A stretch of 64,000 bases of DNA from Epiperipatus broadwayi (GCA_028023455.1 JAQFVV010012419.1:1126501-1190500); one strand, 5' to 3'; counted from the first letter of the stretch, positions 32,388-45,127 are shown. The notes: a model not told the origin generated them from the sequence alone. Numbers and translations are program-made.

Positions 32388-34478
32388 TGTAACCGGCTGC
32401 TGGTTTGGTCATTCGACAACCCGGCACAAGAGATCGAGGGCTCCGAAATAAACCTGACATAGCGTAAAGTTTTATTTGTTTACTCATATCGATAGTTATT
32501 AGCTATCCACACAAGGGGGCGCCAGATACGATTATTTAATTGGATTTTAATTACTCGCATCACCTTACGTCATGTCAAAACGACTTCGGAGTCAAATCCC
32601 GCCCACTAGCTCAAACTCCCAGCATAGACCAATAGATAACTCAAGGCCGCAATATAGTTATTTCGAGGACGACTCCTCCCGGAAAAGACGCACCGTCCGC
32701 TAATGAAGAATCAGCTTGGTTTTCTAATTAGTCGACTACAGCATAAGATTCATTTATTGGTTGTCACCGACCAATGCGGTGGTTCGTTTACGCCCCGAAC
32801 ACTAGGCTTACAAGTTCATCCCCCCGACATATCGTATATAACATAATTATTTGACGTTTACTTCGATTGATTATAGACCCGCCCGCTCTTACATCTATCT
32901 TAACTAAGGTTAAATAAGAAACATCGTGACTTACGGCACGATGTTGACATAATTCATAAAGAAACAAATTGAAATGAAATTTAAACTTAACTAAACATAT
33001 TTCAACGGTGAATTATTAAAGATTAAATAAACTACGATTTTAAGTGTATGAAAAGATTTGAGAAATGCTCGACTTGGTTAAATATTGAATAAATTTATTA
33101 AATGTGAAAAGAAACATTATTAATTTGGTTTATTGCACACGCGCACATACATTCACGCTCACAGAGAATCATAATTAAACATAGCACAATATGAATATCG
33201 GAATAAAGTTCCTTTCTATTTGAGAAAATATATTATTTTTCCTTAGATTCACTAAAGTTCAAAGTTCATGTTTACAAAGTTCTATGACTAAGATAAGTTA
33301 AGATGACGAGGAAAGTTTAAGGTTTGTTTACTTAGGTTGGTTAATTACGAGATTTCCTTACGAGTTTATAAAGTGAGTGAGTGAACATAATATAAAACAT
33401 ATTTACCTAGGATTTGATTTGGTTTCCGTGGCTGGAGTGGTCCGCTGGCTTATAACGAGTATTGGATGGTCTGGACGAGTTTGGGTATCTCTTGGAACAT
33501 GATTTTTTTGTTATCGGGAGCATTAACTTCACACGACGATGTTATTGTAATTTCATAGCTTCGGAGATAATTAGTAGCGGAGCGCCGATCAGTCACTGAA
33601 GGGTTTATTAGCCCCTCATGACAGTCGACGCTCTTAATATTAATTTCGTAGTGATCATCTTGAATGCGGAAGAATAATATACGTTATTTCAGAACAACTA
33701 TCTTGATAAAATAAAAAGCATAAGCATTGGGATAAAAATAAGCATGGGGTGGTTCAGAATAAAAAGAACAGCTCAAAGTTTGAACTACAATAATAATAAA
33801 CAGATTGGATTTTTTTTTGAATAGTTTTTAACTGATATTTATATCGGGTGATCCTTATCGGAGGATCCAATCTACCCCCAGAGTTCCGTGTTCCTGGAGC
33901 TGCCGTTCAGGTCCGTGTTTGAGGTAACTGTTCCTCAATCCTTGTGCTAAAGGCAATATTTATTTCGAGACAATCTTTTGTTGCAATCTTACTCTTACCA
34001 ACCTTACTTCTTCACACCTCGAGTGCATGCGTGTGTGCGTGTGTTTTACAAGAACAATACAAGCTGTATTAAATTTAGAAGTCGAGCATTTAATCTTTTC
34101 CTCAAATCTTTTCTATAAGTTTTACTTTAGTTAACATTATAATTCTAAAATGAACATATTTAATTACCCCGTGGCATCTTCGAGTGACAATTATATTTTA
34201 TTATTTAGGAGAGCAAATTATATTTATTATTTCTAAGAGTAAATTATATTTCCTTTATCATTTCTTCGCGAAGGCTATTTTATTAAATTTTATTACCTGA
34301 AAGCTATAATCATTTACTTGGACGTTCACTGTCTATATTTTATAAATGTATTTTATGAGCGGAAAAAAAAACTATTACAGGTTATGAAAACAAATCACGA
34401 GTGTTTTAGGTTGCTTGCTGGGGTGTGTGTGTGCGATGTTTCCTAGGTTTAATATCGATGTAACGCTATCTCGTTACA
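32388..34478 (-). repeat. 5' LTR of element B
   Basis: 2091 bp. It carries one private change, GTGGCATCTT near 34171-34180, where the other three LTRs have GTGGCGTCTT. It shares A9 after GAGCGG with B's 3' LTR, against A8 in element A. Confidence 0.95.
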
Positions 34479-34482
34479 ATAT
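34479..34482. repeat. Target-site duplication (ATAT), right of element B
   Basis: ATAT, matching 26148-26151. Confidence 0.7.
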
Positions 34483-35068
34483 GTAAGAATAACAATAATA
34501 GATCTAAAGGATTATTTAAAATAATGTAATGGATTAGTTTTTAATATTGTTTAAAGTAATTTCTAAAACATATGTTAATTTATTACCCACATTGGAATTC
34601 TTTTTAATGTAATTTAGAAAAGCCATATACAAGGGATTGATTGAATGCACTTTCTAAACTTGATAAATATGTTAAAGAAATTTCATATACAAGGGTGCAT
34701 TAGCACTAGGTATTATAGCTTAATTCCAATATTTCAATAGGTATTAAAAAATTTTAAGTCAAAAACCAGAATAAATACTGCATCTCTAAAATAAATAATT
34801 TAAGAATATTTAAATTAAGAACAGCTCTAGAATGCATAAGTTATCAGTAATCCTTTAATTTATATTATCCAGACACATTACCCCTTTAAATAAAGTTTGA
34901 ATTTTAGCATTGCACTGAAAAGGAAATCTTCAATATTGACTGCAATGATCTAACATATATTAAAACTCAAGCTAATTTAAATAAGAAGCGAAACAAATAA
35001 TCATACATCTTACATTGCAAATAAACAAACAGATTTAATTTTAAATATATTTAGAAAGTCTATGGAAC
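34483..35068. other. AT-rich noncoding DNA
   Basis: No gene is seen. A short phrase, CATATACAAGGG, occurs twice (near 34625 and 34685). Confidence 0.5.
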
Positions 35069-35750
35069 ATTCATTTTATAATGATCAATGAATTTTACTA
35101 TCACAATGTCAGATGGTAATTCCATTTACCAGGTAATAATCCCTTTTCACTTTCACAGTACTATAATATTAAATCAGCAATGTTAAATGCAAGGATACTC
35201 TCATTCCAGCCACAAGATAAAGTCTTTAAAAAAAGAAAGAATGACCAAATTTTTGTCAAACTTAAATGCACTTATATAGGGCAGTCTCGTGGAATAAGAA
35301 TGTGAATATTTCAAATCATTTCTTTTAATAATCTTAGTAACACTCATGAAATATTATAACCCACTTTGTGCTAATATTAGATGTTGAACTATGCAATGAT
35401 CAATGAATTTTACTTGCCCTGTCTCAGATTGTAGTTCTATTTAGAAGGTAATAATCCTTCCTCACTTATGCCATACTATAATATTCTATCAGTGATGTTA
35501 TATGTAAGTCTCTCATTCTAGCCTCAAGATAAAAACTTCAAGAAAATATGAACAGATGTAAAGTGAATGATTTAATATATTCATGCTCTTATTCCAAGAC
35601 CCATAAGATTGGCCTATGTGTGTTAGATTTGAAAATAAGATTCATTCTTATTTTTCAAAGTCTTTATCTTGTGGCTGGAATGAGAGTATTCTCACATTTA
35701 ACATCCTGATTTAATATTATTGTACTGCACAAATGACAAGAGATCATTAT
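35069..35750. repeat. Inverted repeat with about 200-bp arms and an internal direct copy
   Basis: The left arm (about 35130-35345) pairs with the right arm (about 35565-35750). ACTCTCATTCCAGCCACAAG and GATAAAGTCTTT are exactly mirrored near 35645-35690. The centre (35389-35530) carries a further direct copy starting AATGATCAATGAATTTTACT, as at 35080. It is a noncoding MITE-like or foldback-like structure of unknown family. Confidence 0.55.
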
Positions 35751-36270
35751 CTTTAAAATAGAATAGTCCTTTTATATATTTTTATATACATTTCAGCTAG
35801 CATTATGCTTTGTAATGAACATATAGTAGCATAATACATGTTTAGCATGTTAAAAAGTGAGATGTAGTAATTAAAAATATGATAACAAAATATTAATATA
35901 TTATCAAAACACGAACAATATTGAGGTTAAAGATACTTTGTAATAACAATAGGGATAAATAAGTATTGCTTAAGGCAAAAGGTAAAAGTTTTAAAGTTAC
36001 TATATATTGTTACAATATGTAGAATGATGTGTGAATGACTGACTGTTTAAGCCACATTTTGTATAATGACACAGAAGAGTTAATTAAAGAAAAAGCAGCT
36101 TTATTTATAAATCAAGGAATAACATTTCATTACTTCACAAAGACAGCACAATCTGGTGATTGGATTGATCCAAAAACTAAATTTTTATGACTCCATTTTT
36201 CAAGAATACTACCCTACACATAAACTTTAGAACATGGTGCTATAAATTTTAATTTTAGACAATCACATAC

Positions 36271-36272
<2 letters not shown>
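35751..36272. other. AT-rich noncoding DNA
   Basis: No gene or clear repeat is seen. Confidence 0.5.

Positions 36273-36314
<42 letters not shown>
36273..36314. repeat. (AT)n microsatellite
   Basis: About 21 uninterrupted AT units. Confidence 0.95.
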
Positions 36315-36317
<3 letters not shown>

Positions 36318-36418
36318 CAGTTGATAAAGATTGTCAGTGAAACAATTGAAAGTACTTCTGGTAAAGAATATATTATTTAATTTTGAATACTGTGATAAAT
36401 ATATTTGTTTGAATTATT

Positions 36419-36448
36419 ATATATATATGTATATATATATATATATAT
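36419..36448. repeat. (AT)n microsatellite with one G interruption
   Basis: AT repeat with one TATG break. Confidence 0.9.
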
Positions 36449-36504
36449 TTTCTAACAAAAATTAATCGATCATTTTTATTCCTATAAGAGGATTATAACC
36501 TATT

Positions 36505-36695
36505 AATTGGGCATCCATGTTGTGGGCCAAATATAACTTATTCAAATGGTCGCACATCCACATTATGGATCAATTGTAATATTTATTTATATCAGCTTGG
36601 GCGACCATGCTATGCATTAATTATAGCCTATATTGAATCTATCTGGCACTCAGACATTTGTGGCCCAGTTGCATGCCAATTATAGTGTTTTAAGG
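36505..36695. repeat. Degenerate tandem repeat, about 45-50 bp unit
   Basis: GGGCATCCATG, GGTCGCACATCCAC, GGGCGACCATG and GGCACTCAGACATT head four imperfect units, each ending in an AATTATA-type stretch. Divergence is high. Confidence 0.3.
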
Positions 36696-39178
36696 ATGGA
36701 TCGATGAATGCTTCATCATTCCCAGCTAACACTATTTTTCTAAAGCCTACTGGGATGATAATGATGGGATAGAACATCCATAATCTTATTTGCCAGGGTG
36801 CCAAATTGCAACTTCAATGAAAATATTGAGGCCAAACCTCATTTCAATAACTTATTAATAAATTTCAACAATAATATTTAATGAATTGGTTAATAAATAA
36901 TCAATCGATTAAGAGACCACTGAGAATGCATTAAAAGTAATAATATTAATATTCTTGGAAATTCTTGGCTATTCTCAGCACACTCCCCATTCACTATCAT
37001 TAAAGTCACAATTAAAATTTTGTTCCGATTACAAATAGTTCTATATCAATCTCCACCTTCCTGATCCACCTCCTTATCATTCTCACATCCATAGGTCTAT
37101 TGCATTACTATCTCTTTTACTATTAAATTTTCTATTGTGCTAGCTCATTTCTCCCTTTATAATCTCTTCTCAGGGTTTTAGAACAATAAGGTGTGGAGCT
37201 CGAACAAACTGCTATGGGTTATTGGTGATAAACACCTCGCTCATGATCACCTCCAAGGTTGATCTTGGCTGTTTTTAATGTAGTTTAATGTCTATTTACA
37301 TTAAAGCTCAAATAATTTAAGCTTATTAAATCTTTTAGAAATAACATATTATGAACGCTTTTATAATTAAAGTAAAATCATAAGAAAGTGCATCTAGGGA
37401 TGTATTTGAATACAATGTATGGAGAAAGGATTTTATGCCCACCCAGTGCATTCACTATCACCCAATAACCATCCCTATTCATAATATATATTTCAACTAT
37501 GTTAAATTATTTGGTAATCTTGAGTATTGCCGTGCCACATAAGCTTGGAAAATTAACAATTTTAAATAAATTTTACCGGATATTATTTACGAAAATGATG
37601 ATTCAACTATTAATAATAATATATTGATGTATGATTGGATTTGAGATGTCTAGATTATAATAACCCACAAAACACTGAGACGTATGCAAATTTTTATTTA
37701 AAACAAATAACAAATTTTATTAACATACTACAACTCAATACATAATATATACATTCACTTGATGACTCACATGGCTTTTCCCTGTTCTACAATTGTATTA
37801 TGATATAAAAAAAACTAAATAAATAAATATCCCTAAATCAATAGATAATGTCAAGAGGTTTTAAACTATAAATATTAGCTTTTAATTATTAGGTAATGAG
37901 GATTACCTAGGAGTAATATTAATATCAGACAGATAAAAATAATATTTACTCTCACATATATTATATTTTTGTTCTCATTTTTATCCCAGACATAGCGAAC
38001 ATTAAATTTCTCCTCCCAGTGTTTAATGCTTTTAGCTACTGATTTGTTTCCAAGGGTAATGCTTTCAATAATAAAACTTAATAATTTTATTTAATTATTT
38101 TAATCTAATATTCCTTTGCCCTATGCTCTATAATAGAGATATTTTATGTATGGTGGGACTAAGTTAATTTTGTTTATTTTTCAAATGTCTACGAATCAGT
38201 ATCTAGCTCAACCATTATCACACGTGCACACACCCTATATTCCTGTTCTTATGACAATAATATTTTAGTAATATTACCTTTCCAGTGAAGTTCTCAGCTG
38301 GCTGTGGATATATTTATTAGATAATTTTAGATACGCATTGCTTACACTATTCATAGGTTTTATTTAATTCTTAAGTTTAATATTCATTTACATTATTATT
38401 CTTGGCTCTTATTGATAAATTTAAATATATCAACAAAACAATGTTCAAGTATACCAATCGCGCACACACTATCTGCACTCATCCTGACATCAAATTGAGT
38501 TTGCGACACTGTATCCAACATTTATAAGTAATGCTTAGTAATAGCTATATTTCATACCCCCATAAGGAATATTAACATGAGGCAGGCAGTGATCCAAATA
38601 AAAGAAAACCTTTTCACTAAGGTTGAGGTATGCTAGGACTTTTATTGCTAGTCATACAAAGAGACTTGGGTTTACCTATTAACCTCTGGACATCAATAAA
38701 GAAATCATCTTATGGTGTAGAAAATAACTAAATGGGAAAACTGTACCACTATGTTTAAATACTTTATAAATATAATATAAATATCTTAGTGAATGAGCTA
38801 AACTATGACTCCACTAGCTTGGTGGGGACTCTTTGTTCATCCACATTATATACAGGTCTAACATCAATTTGTACAAGTAAAACTTTCATATCTACATTAC
38901 TCTTGCAAAATAGTACACCAGAACATGAGCCAACAATTTTTCCAAGCCTCAATTGGCTTGTATCTAGCTTTAACTTTATGATAATAGTAATAAGAAATGT
39001 GCATTAAAATTTTAAACTTCTTCTCTGCACTTTTATAGGATAATGATGATGTTTTAGCCCAGCAGTCACACAACCTTCATAAAACATAGCATTAAGTCTA
39101 AGCATTTGACAAGAATTCCTGATCCAATCCAAAAACGTTTCCCACAATAATATCTCTCACTCTTTTCATAAAAAAATG
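36696..39178. other. Noncoding DNA, no gene seen
   Basis: Only short unassignable frames occur (a 72-codon one at 38789). Scattered CGCACACAC phrases near 38225 and 38460 resemble those in the LTR-like intervals further right, but no element edges are clear. Confidence 0.45.
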
Positions 39179-39392
39179 TAAAGCATTTAAAACAAGGCAC
39201 ATACAGAATGATTTGGTATTAATTTCATCTACCCCTAAATGATAATAATAAAAGCATTTAACAGGCACATACAAAATACCTTGATATTAATCTCATCTAC
39301 CCTAAATGATAACAATAATAATAAAAGCATTTAACAGACACGTACAAAATAACTTGATATTAATTTCATCTATCCCAAAATAATAATTATAA
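39179..39392. repeat. Tandem repeat, three copies of about 72 bp
   Basis: AAAGCATTTAA...CACATACA followed by TTGATATTAATCTCATCTACC and AATGATAATAATAA occurs three times in a row with a few substitutions and small indels. Confidence 0.7.
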
Positions 39393-41024
39393 TTCTAACA
39401 TGGATTAATTTTAAATAAATATATATGATAAAAAAAATTCTTTTTCTTTCTTTTTTTTTTTTTTTTTTAGATTAAATGTTCTCCATGAATAGCAAATAAT
39501 AAAAATAAACATATTTAAATAGTTCTCCAGAAATGTCTCTCAGAGTTCTGGTTTCAATTTTTCCATTTTTTTCCTTCTTTGGTTTGTGCCTTATATGGAA
39601 AGAGTCACTGTGATAGAGTTTGATTCCTATGCCAAAATGTACAAAGTTTTCACATTGCTGAGATTTCCTCATTTTGGTTTCTGGAGATTACAGCTGAACA
39701 AAACTTTTTAATTTTTGAATATGTAAATCCAATTCTTGATGTATTTTTCAGTACACTTAGTATTCAGATTTGATGCTTTATATGAACTTATAGTGTTCAG
39801 ATTTGATGCTTTATCAAAATCAAATTTTTTTATTTTCTGTAGTTTAAATTTTACCATTTGCCGATTCCTGATAAATTAATTATATAATACAAATCATGAC
39901 ATTGATAAAATTCAGAGAGATCGATGTGCACCCAACTTAAACTTATTCGAGAGTCTTTTTTTTTTACTTATATCATTAAATTTGGCTAAGTTGGTCATTC
40001 AAGAGACAGACAGAATAATTAATAATAAACAATTTCTTTTCTCTCTTCTTTCTTTCTAAAAAAATTTTCTTTAAACTTTTACAGCAAGGCTTCTCTATAA
40101 ACCGATGATGAGAGCCTGCCAAGAGAGAGATAACCAATAAGAAAGACCAGCCAAAAGAGATCCCTTTTTTTCAAACAAAAGAGCAAGCTCTTATAGTGTC
40201 TGGCTTCCTTCGTTCCTCCTCCCCCCAACAGTGATCTTCCAATAACCTTCCAATGTGTGGTCAGTGTTTTCCTGATTAATTGCTTATTGTTTCTTTTTTT
40301 TGTTATTTCAAACTTATGCCCTCTTGAAAAAAAGACCACCTGCCAAATTCATTTCTGCATTCCAATGGATAATCACCCATTAATTTTTTTTAAACTTAAA
40401 TTCCTGTGTCATAGATATTACTTAAATCAATTTAGTGATGTACTTTAGTAATTCTATGCTCGTGGAAATCACCCCAAAGAACAAATGACAGAAAACTTCC
40501 CCTCAGAATAAATGAGAGAAATATCTTTCCCCCCTTTTACTTTTTCATTAATAATAATCAAAAAAATGTATAGCAACTCAACTTCAAACCCAGAATCCTG
40601 ATGAAATTTTGGCTGCTATGAATAAACTATTAAAACAAATTAATTTCTTCCTCATGAGATGACATGAAATAATTATTATTTAATTGTGAACTCTATAATT
40701 AAAATCTACAACTAGATTAAATACACACACGCATGTCTCACATAAACAATTTTAATTAAATCGATTGTTTAATATTTTAATCCTTAATTTTTTTTTTAAT
40801 TTTATAAACTATTTAGTTCTAACCTGTCAAGTAAAACTATGACTATCTATTTTCACTCTCTAAAGTAGTTTTATAGATCGCACACACCCCTCTCTTCTTT
40901 CCAATCTCCAACTATTAAATGATTTATAAATATTGCTTATCTAATAAATTATATCTTTAATATCAAATTGTCCCATAAATTAATATTAAATAAAACAATC
41001 TTTTGCCTAGAAATCTTTTAATGA
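39393..41024. other. Noncoding DNA with poly-T tracts
   Basis: No supported gene is seen. The phrase TTCAGATTTGATGCTTTAT occurs twice near 39765 and 39797. The 86-codon minus frame at 40079-40339 has no recognisable domain. Confidence 0.45.
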
Positions 41025-41110
41025 CAAATGTTTAGATTGCCTACCAAGTAAAATGTATGCAATCCCTAAGAATATGGGTTCAAACCTAGTATGGGCTAGA
41101 AAGTTTGTCT
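41025..41110 (+). repeat. tRNA-like relic (possible SINE)
   Basis: GGGTTCAAACCTAGT resembles a polymerase III B box and TAGATTGCCTACC, about 45 bases upstream, a weak A box. A perfect 6-bp hairpin at 41192-41207 (CTTGGG-AAAA-CCCAAG) and an AT repeat follow, which could be the tail of a SINE. Confidence 0.25.
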
Positions 41111-41211
41111 ATTGAAGAAAAAAATATATACAACCTATGAGGAAAATTTTTATTCAACTTTATCTTATATAGTTAATTAAAAAAATGGAGTCTTGGGAAA
41201 ACCCAAGGGCT

Positions 41212-41214
<3 letters not shown>

Positions 41215-41242
<28 letters not shown>
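41215..41242. repeat. (AT)n microsatellite
   Basis: AT repeat ending exactly at the TG start of the LTR-like interval at 41243. Confidence 0.9.
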
Positions 41243-41245
<3 letters not shown>

Positions 41246-42574
41246 AACCATATATTTTAGCATAAAATATAATAATTGATGTAACTATTATTAAAAAATT
41301 TCTCTGTCTTCTTTGGTGATTTGATTGGCTTGATTTGCACTTTGAACAGATTACTCTCTTATATTATTTTAATAAATTTAAATTTGATTCGTTCCATATA
41401 CTAATTCATATCATAATGTTTAACTTTTTAAAAATTTTGACAACACATTAAATTTGGTAAAATAGTATTAAAATATAATATTTTGTTTTATTTGTTTAAA
41501 ATGATCTTAAAAATTATTTCATTTGAATTAACAAAAAACCATTTGTTCAATTAAAATAAATTATTAAAAATAAATACAGTAATTACGTATGCGTCTCAAT
41601 GTAAAAAAAGAAAAGAGCGCGAATTTAAGAGAAGATCGTCTGTTAGTTTTGCTTTTGGAGGGAGAAAGAAAGAAAAGAAAATGGTAAAAAGGCAAATGGT
41701 GTAAATTTGATAAGCTTATTTTAAAATAGTTAACAAGTAAACTGATTACCACAAATTTGCTATAAACGTAAAAATAATATCGTGGTATTTAATTATAAGA
41801 TGAATTGCTAAATTTAAAAGTCTGTTCAAGTCGGCTGGCCAAGTGGATCAAATCACCGGTAATAATTTCCCAATATTACATTTAAAATGTCGGAGCTTCC
41901 CAGTTTAAAAGAATTAATTGCAAGAATTTGGTATGTTTTAAAATGTTTATTGTTCTACAATTTGGAAAATTTAAATAAGTATTTTAATTACAGAAGTTTT
42001 ATAAATATGAAAATTTGCTTTTTAAAAAAGAAGAAGTTTAAATTAAAGTAAAATGTTAAAGTTATCAACATAGTTTAATATTTCCGTTTCTAATTCTAAT
42101 AAAAATATAGTATTGATTGATATTTAACTTTATAATGCCAGTAATATATTTGCTAGTTAATTTGTTTGCCATTTGGATAATAAACAGTCTTCAAATAATT
42201 GATCAAAGCTATTTTCTAATTTTATCGTCAGTTTGGAATGATTGAATTAATTGCTGTAATTATTATTCCTAGATTTAAGCGTGGATAAATAAATATTAGC
42301 ATGGATGTAATAAACTTGGAACATTTTTAATAGAGAAATGTAGAAATTAATAACTTTTGAAAAACATTTTCATTTAAGTTCTGCTTGTCATGTTTTGAAA
42401 TTGTTTCTTGTTTATGGAGCCACGTAAAATCGTTAATCTAATAGTGATTATAATAACTAACACAAATGGATAAAATTACATGTATGGAATTCAACTATAA
42501 TTATAGCTATTACTTCGTACATTTATTGTTCGACACATCGTACATGGATTTCACGGATCATATTTGTCGTTATA

Positions 42575-42700
42575 AAATGCTCTACAATCTAATTTGTGAC
42601 ACACACACCTGCTAAAATTCATATATTGAACTTTAAAATGCTATACATTTAATTTATATCACACACACACCTCTTAGATTTTATGTATTTGATGAATAAT
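42575..42700. repeat. Duplicated 65-bp unit with CACACACACC core
   Basis: AAAATGCT.TACA..TAATTT...CACACACACCT...ATT.ATATATTTGA-like sequence appears twice back to back. Confidence 0.55.
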
Positions 42701-43109
42701 TCATTACTTAAATTTTATCGTTATATGAACTTGCATGTGAAGTTCATAAGTTATATTTTATTAAGTTTAAATTAATAGGGGTTGAATAAAATATTTATTC
42801 AAGAGAATAGCGCTTGCGAAAGGGCTTGAAAAGTACTAAATGAATTCATGAGATGTATCAATCTTTGTGAGGTATTTTGTGAGTCTTTCCAGATTTATAT
42901 TCCTATGCTAATATTACTTATATTGCATTACACATGTTTTATTTTAAGCAAGATAAGTTAGTACATTAGTTGTCCTGATTAGTGTAACATTTTATTATGC
43001 AAGAACCCACATTTGCTAAAGTGTTAGTGTTTTCTGAATGATCAGAGTAACTGAGGAGGATGATTTTGCACTTTAATGTGAAGTAAATAGTAATGTTGTT
43101 TTATAATGT

Positions 43110-43255
43110 TGAAAGGCATTAATCTGTGCTGGTGGTTAATCCGCAGATTATTTAATTGCCATTTTTTGTATTTTACACTCATTCCAGCGCTGGTGGTTAA
43201 TCCGCGGAATTGTGTAATTATACGTATTACTTTATGATGGTGTATCAATCCACAA
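43110..43255. repeat. Duplicated unit with GCTGGTGGTTAATCCGC
   Basis: GCTGGTGGTTAATCCGC occurs at about 43128 and 43190, each followed by a TTAATTG/GTAATTA stretch; a degenerate relative (GGTGTATCAATCCAC) follows. Confidence 0.6.
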
Positions 43256-44684
43256 AGCGTTTAGTATTATTTAATTCCTATGTGTAGATGAACGCATCCA
43301 CAGGAATATGTTTTACTTCATAGATATAAGTTGGGCAAAGTATTTTAGTTAATCTGCTAAATCATCTTCTTCCATTTGTAAGCATAATTCATAAGTTAGA
43401 TCGTCAAATTGTAGCAGGACATTCTATTCAAGTTACTTCATAATAATTAACTGTCGGTTGATTATTATTTACCGGAGTGTAAGTTTAAATTTTCATTTTA
43501 TTTAATGATTACATTATAGCTAAATCCTACAGATATAATATTATTTATTATATTATTCTAATTTTACGGTATGGATTTATTGAATCTGGAAATGATGTTA
43601 AATACTTCATGAGTTGATGTTGAATTTAGTATAATTTGCTCAAGATTCATTATATCAAATTGAAATAAGGTATGATTAGGTTTTTAAAACCGTACCTATG
43701 ATATGTTAGTGAAGAAAGTCGATGGAATTATAATTTATTTATTTTATTTGTTTATTTATGTTTTTTAATTATAACATTGGAATTAATTATTTATTATTCA
43801 TAAATTTGTAAATAAACGTTGATTTATAATTAAACTTACTGTGCCGTTGCTATGTGTCATTCTTAAAATCAGAAATCATAAACCTTGGATAGAGCATACA
43901 TTGAAGTACATACTATCGTCAACATGATATAAGAGTTTAGTAATATTTTGAGAAAACATTTGGATGCTTTTCGTCTTTGGTAGTTTATGATGTGTAAGGT
44001 ACAATAAAATCCCATTTACCTTTTCCATCATTTTGGCTTTGCGTAGTTGATTCTAGTATACAATACAAATTGATTAGTAAACCTGTAAACAGATTTACCA
44101 AATAATGATATGATTGAATATATTTACTTAACATTTTAAATTGTCATTTGTCAGTATAAAAAGAGTCTCAGTGATATAGTAAACTATAAAAAGAACCCAA
44201 GTATTTATGTTTATTTATTGCAAAGCTTTACCTGGACTAGCATTTGTATTAAAAATCATATAGATGGTTTAAAATTTCATAATCTTATGTAGTTTCACAA
44301 ATTATGCCATCTTGTACATGGTCGGCCATCGGGTCTCATACAATAAAAATCGCAAATTAAGGTTTGTAACATAATAACATTGCACTTATAATTTGTTTAC
44401 TGTATTTTATCATACTACTATGATAGGTCATCGCGGTACACCCTGGCTGCGATCAAATTAAATCATAAAAGTTTATGTTAGATCATTAGTTTGGTCTGTG
44501 GTAAGTTGCTCCAGATGTTGGTTGTGGTCCTTGGTGCATAAAATAGATAGCATAAAATGTTTTGGATACAGCTCTTAATAGCTGACAATGAGTAGCGGGA
44601 ATTGATCAGTGATCGAGGTTATGATTCCCAGTGCACTGATGTTTTGGTGATATTATGTAGTTGACCACACTTTAGAGGGTTACA

Positions 44685-44700
44685 ATATATATATATATAT
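44685..44700. repeat. (AT)8
   Basis: Short AT repeat immediately after GGTTACA. Confidence 0.85.
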
Positions 44701-45040
44701 CAAATGCACATACAAATATAGTATTTATAATCAAAAATATAAAGTTCTAATGCCAAATTTAAATTAGTAATATTTGATTAAGCTATAAAAGATTAATAAT
44801 TCTCAATATGGCAGCAACAATAAGACATCAGTACATAAAACAGTTATATCCTTCTGATAAATCTTGAATCAACTTTCTTTCATTCATCATAATATTTTAG
44901 AAAATAATCAAATTCAACTTTTAAAAATATTTGACATATCAGTTGATGCATTTTGATAATATTATACAAACATTAAATTTGTCCATAGTCAATGTATATT
45001 ACTGACATATGATAAAAAGAGTGTAGATAAATAATTTTAC

Positions 45041-45044
<4 letters not shown>
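44701..45044. other. AT-rich noncoding DNA
   Basis: Nothing recognisable. Confidence 0.5.

Positions 45045-45122
<78 letters not shown>
45045..45122. repeat. (AG)39 microsatellite
   Basis: Uninterrupted AG dinucleotide repeat of about 78 bp. Confidence 0.98.

Positions 45123-45127
<5 letters not shown>

Larger units (their letters stand above)
26152..34478 (-). mobile_element. Retrotransposon B: full-length autonomous Ty3/gypsy element
   Basis: 8327 bp with two 2091-bp LTRs. Reading right to left it has a 5' LTR, PBS (32367-32386), leader, gag, a 1054-codon pol, a 3' tail, a purine-rich tract (28243-28257) and the 3' LTR. The domain order protease, reverse transcriptase, RNase H, integrase identifies Ty3/gypsy (Metaviridae-like). 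No env-like frame is present. I count three substitutions between its LTRs (27011, about 27280, and about 34176 in the right LTR), roughly 0.15 percent, so it is young. The only visible defect is a one-base frame offset at a G8 run joining gag to pol. Confidence 0.95.
41243..44684. mobile_element. LTR-like interval (possible long solo LTR)
   Basis: It starts TGTAACC and ends GGTTACA, perfect 7-bp inverted ends of the same kind as the LTRs of A and B, and sits between AT repeats on both sides (so any duplication would be ATAT-like). No open frame of note occurs in 3.4 kb. It contains two internal tandem duplications. It is not visibly homologous to the A/B LTR. Alternatives are chance ends, or a SINE tail at 44.6 kb next to the AT repeat. 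Confidence 0.35.

Noticed and set aside
41192-41215. Hairpin followed by CTAC before AT, resembling a Helitron 3' end
   Set aside because: Helitrons end in CTRR a short distance after the hairpin; here the sequence is CTAC and no 5' TC end was found.
45045-45122. GA repeat as a regulatory GAGA-type element
   Set aside because: It is a pure dinucleotide microsatellite with no promoter context.
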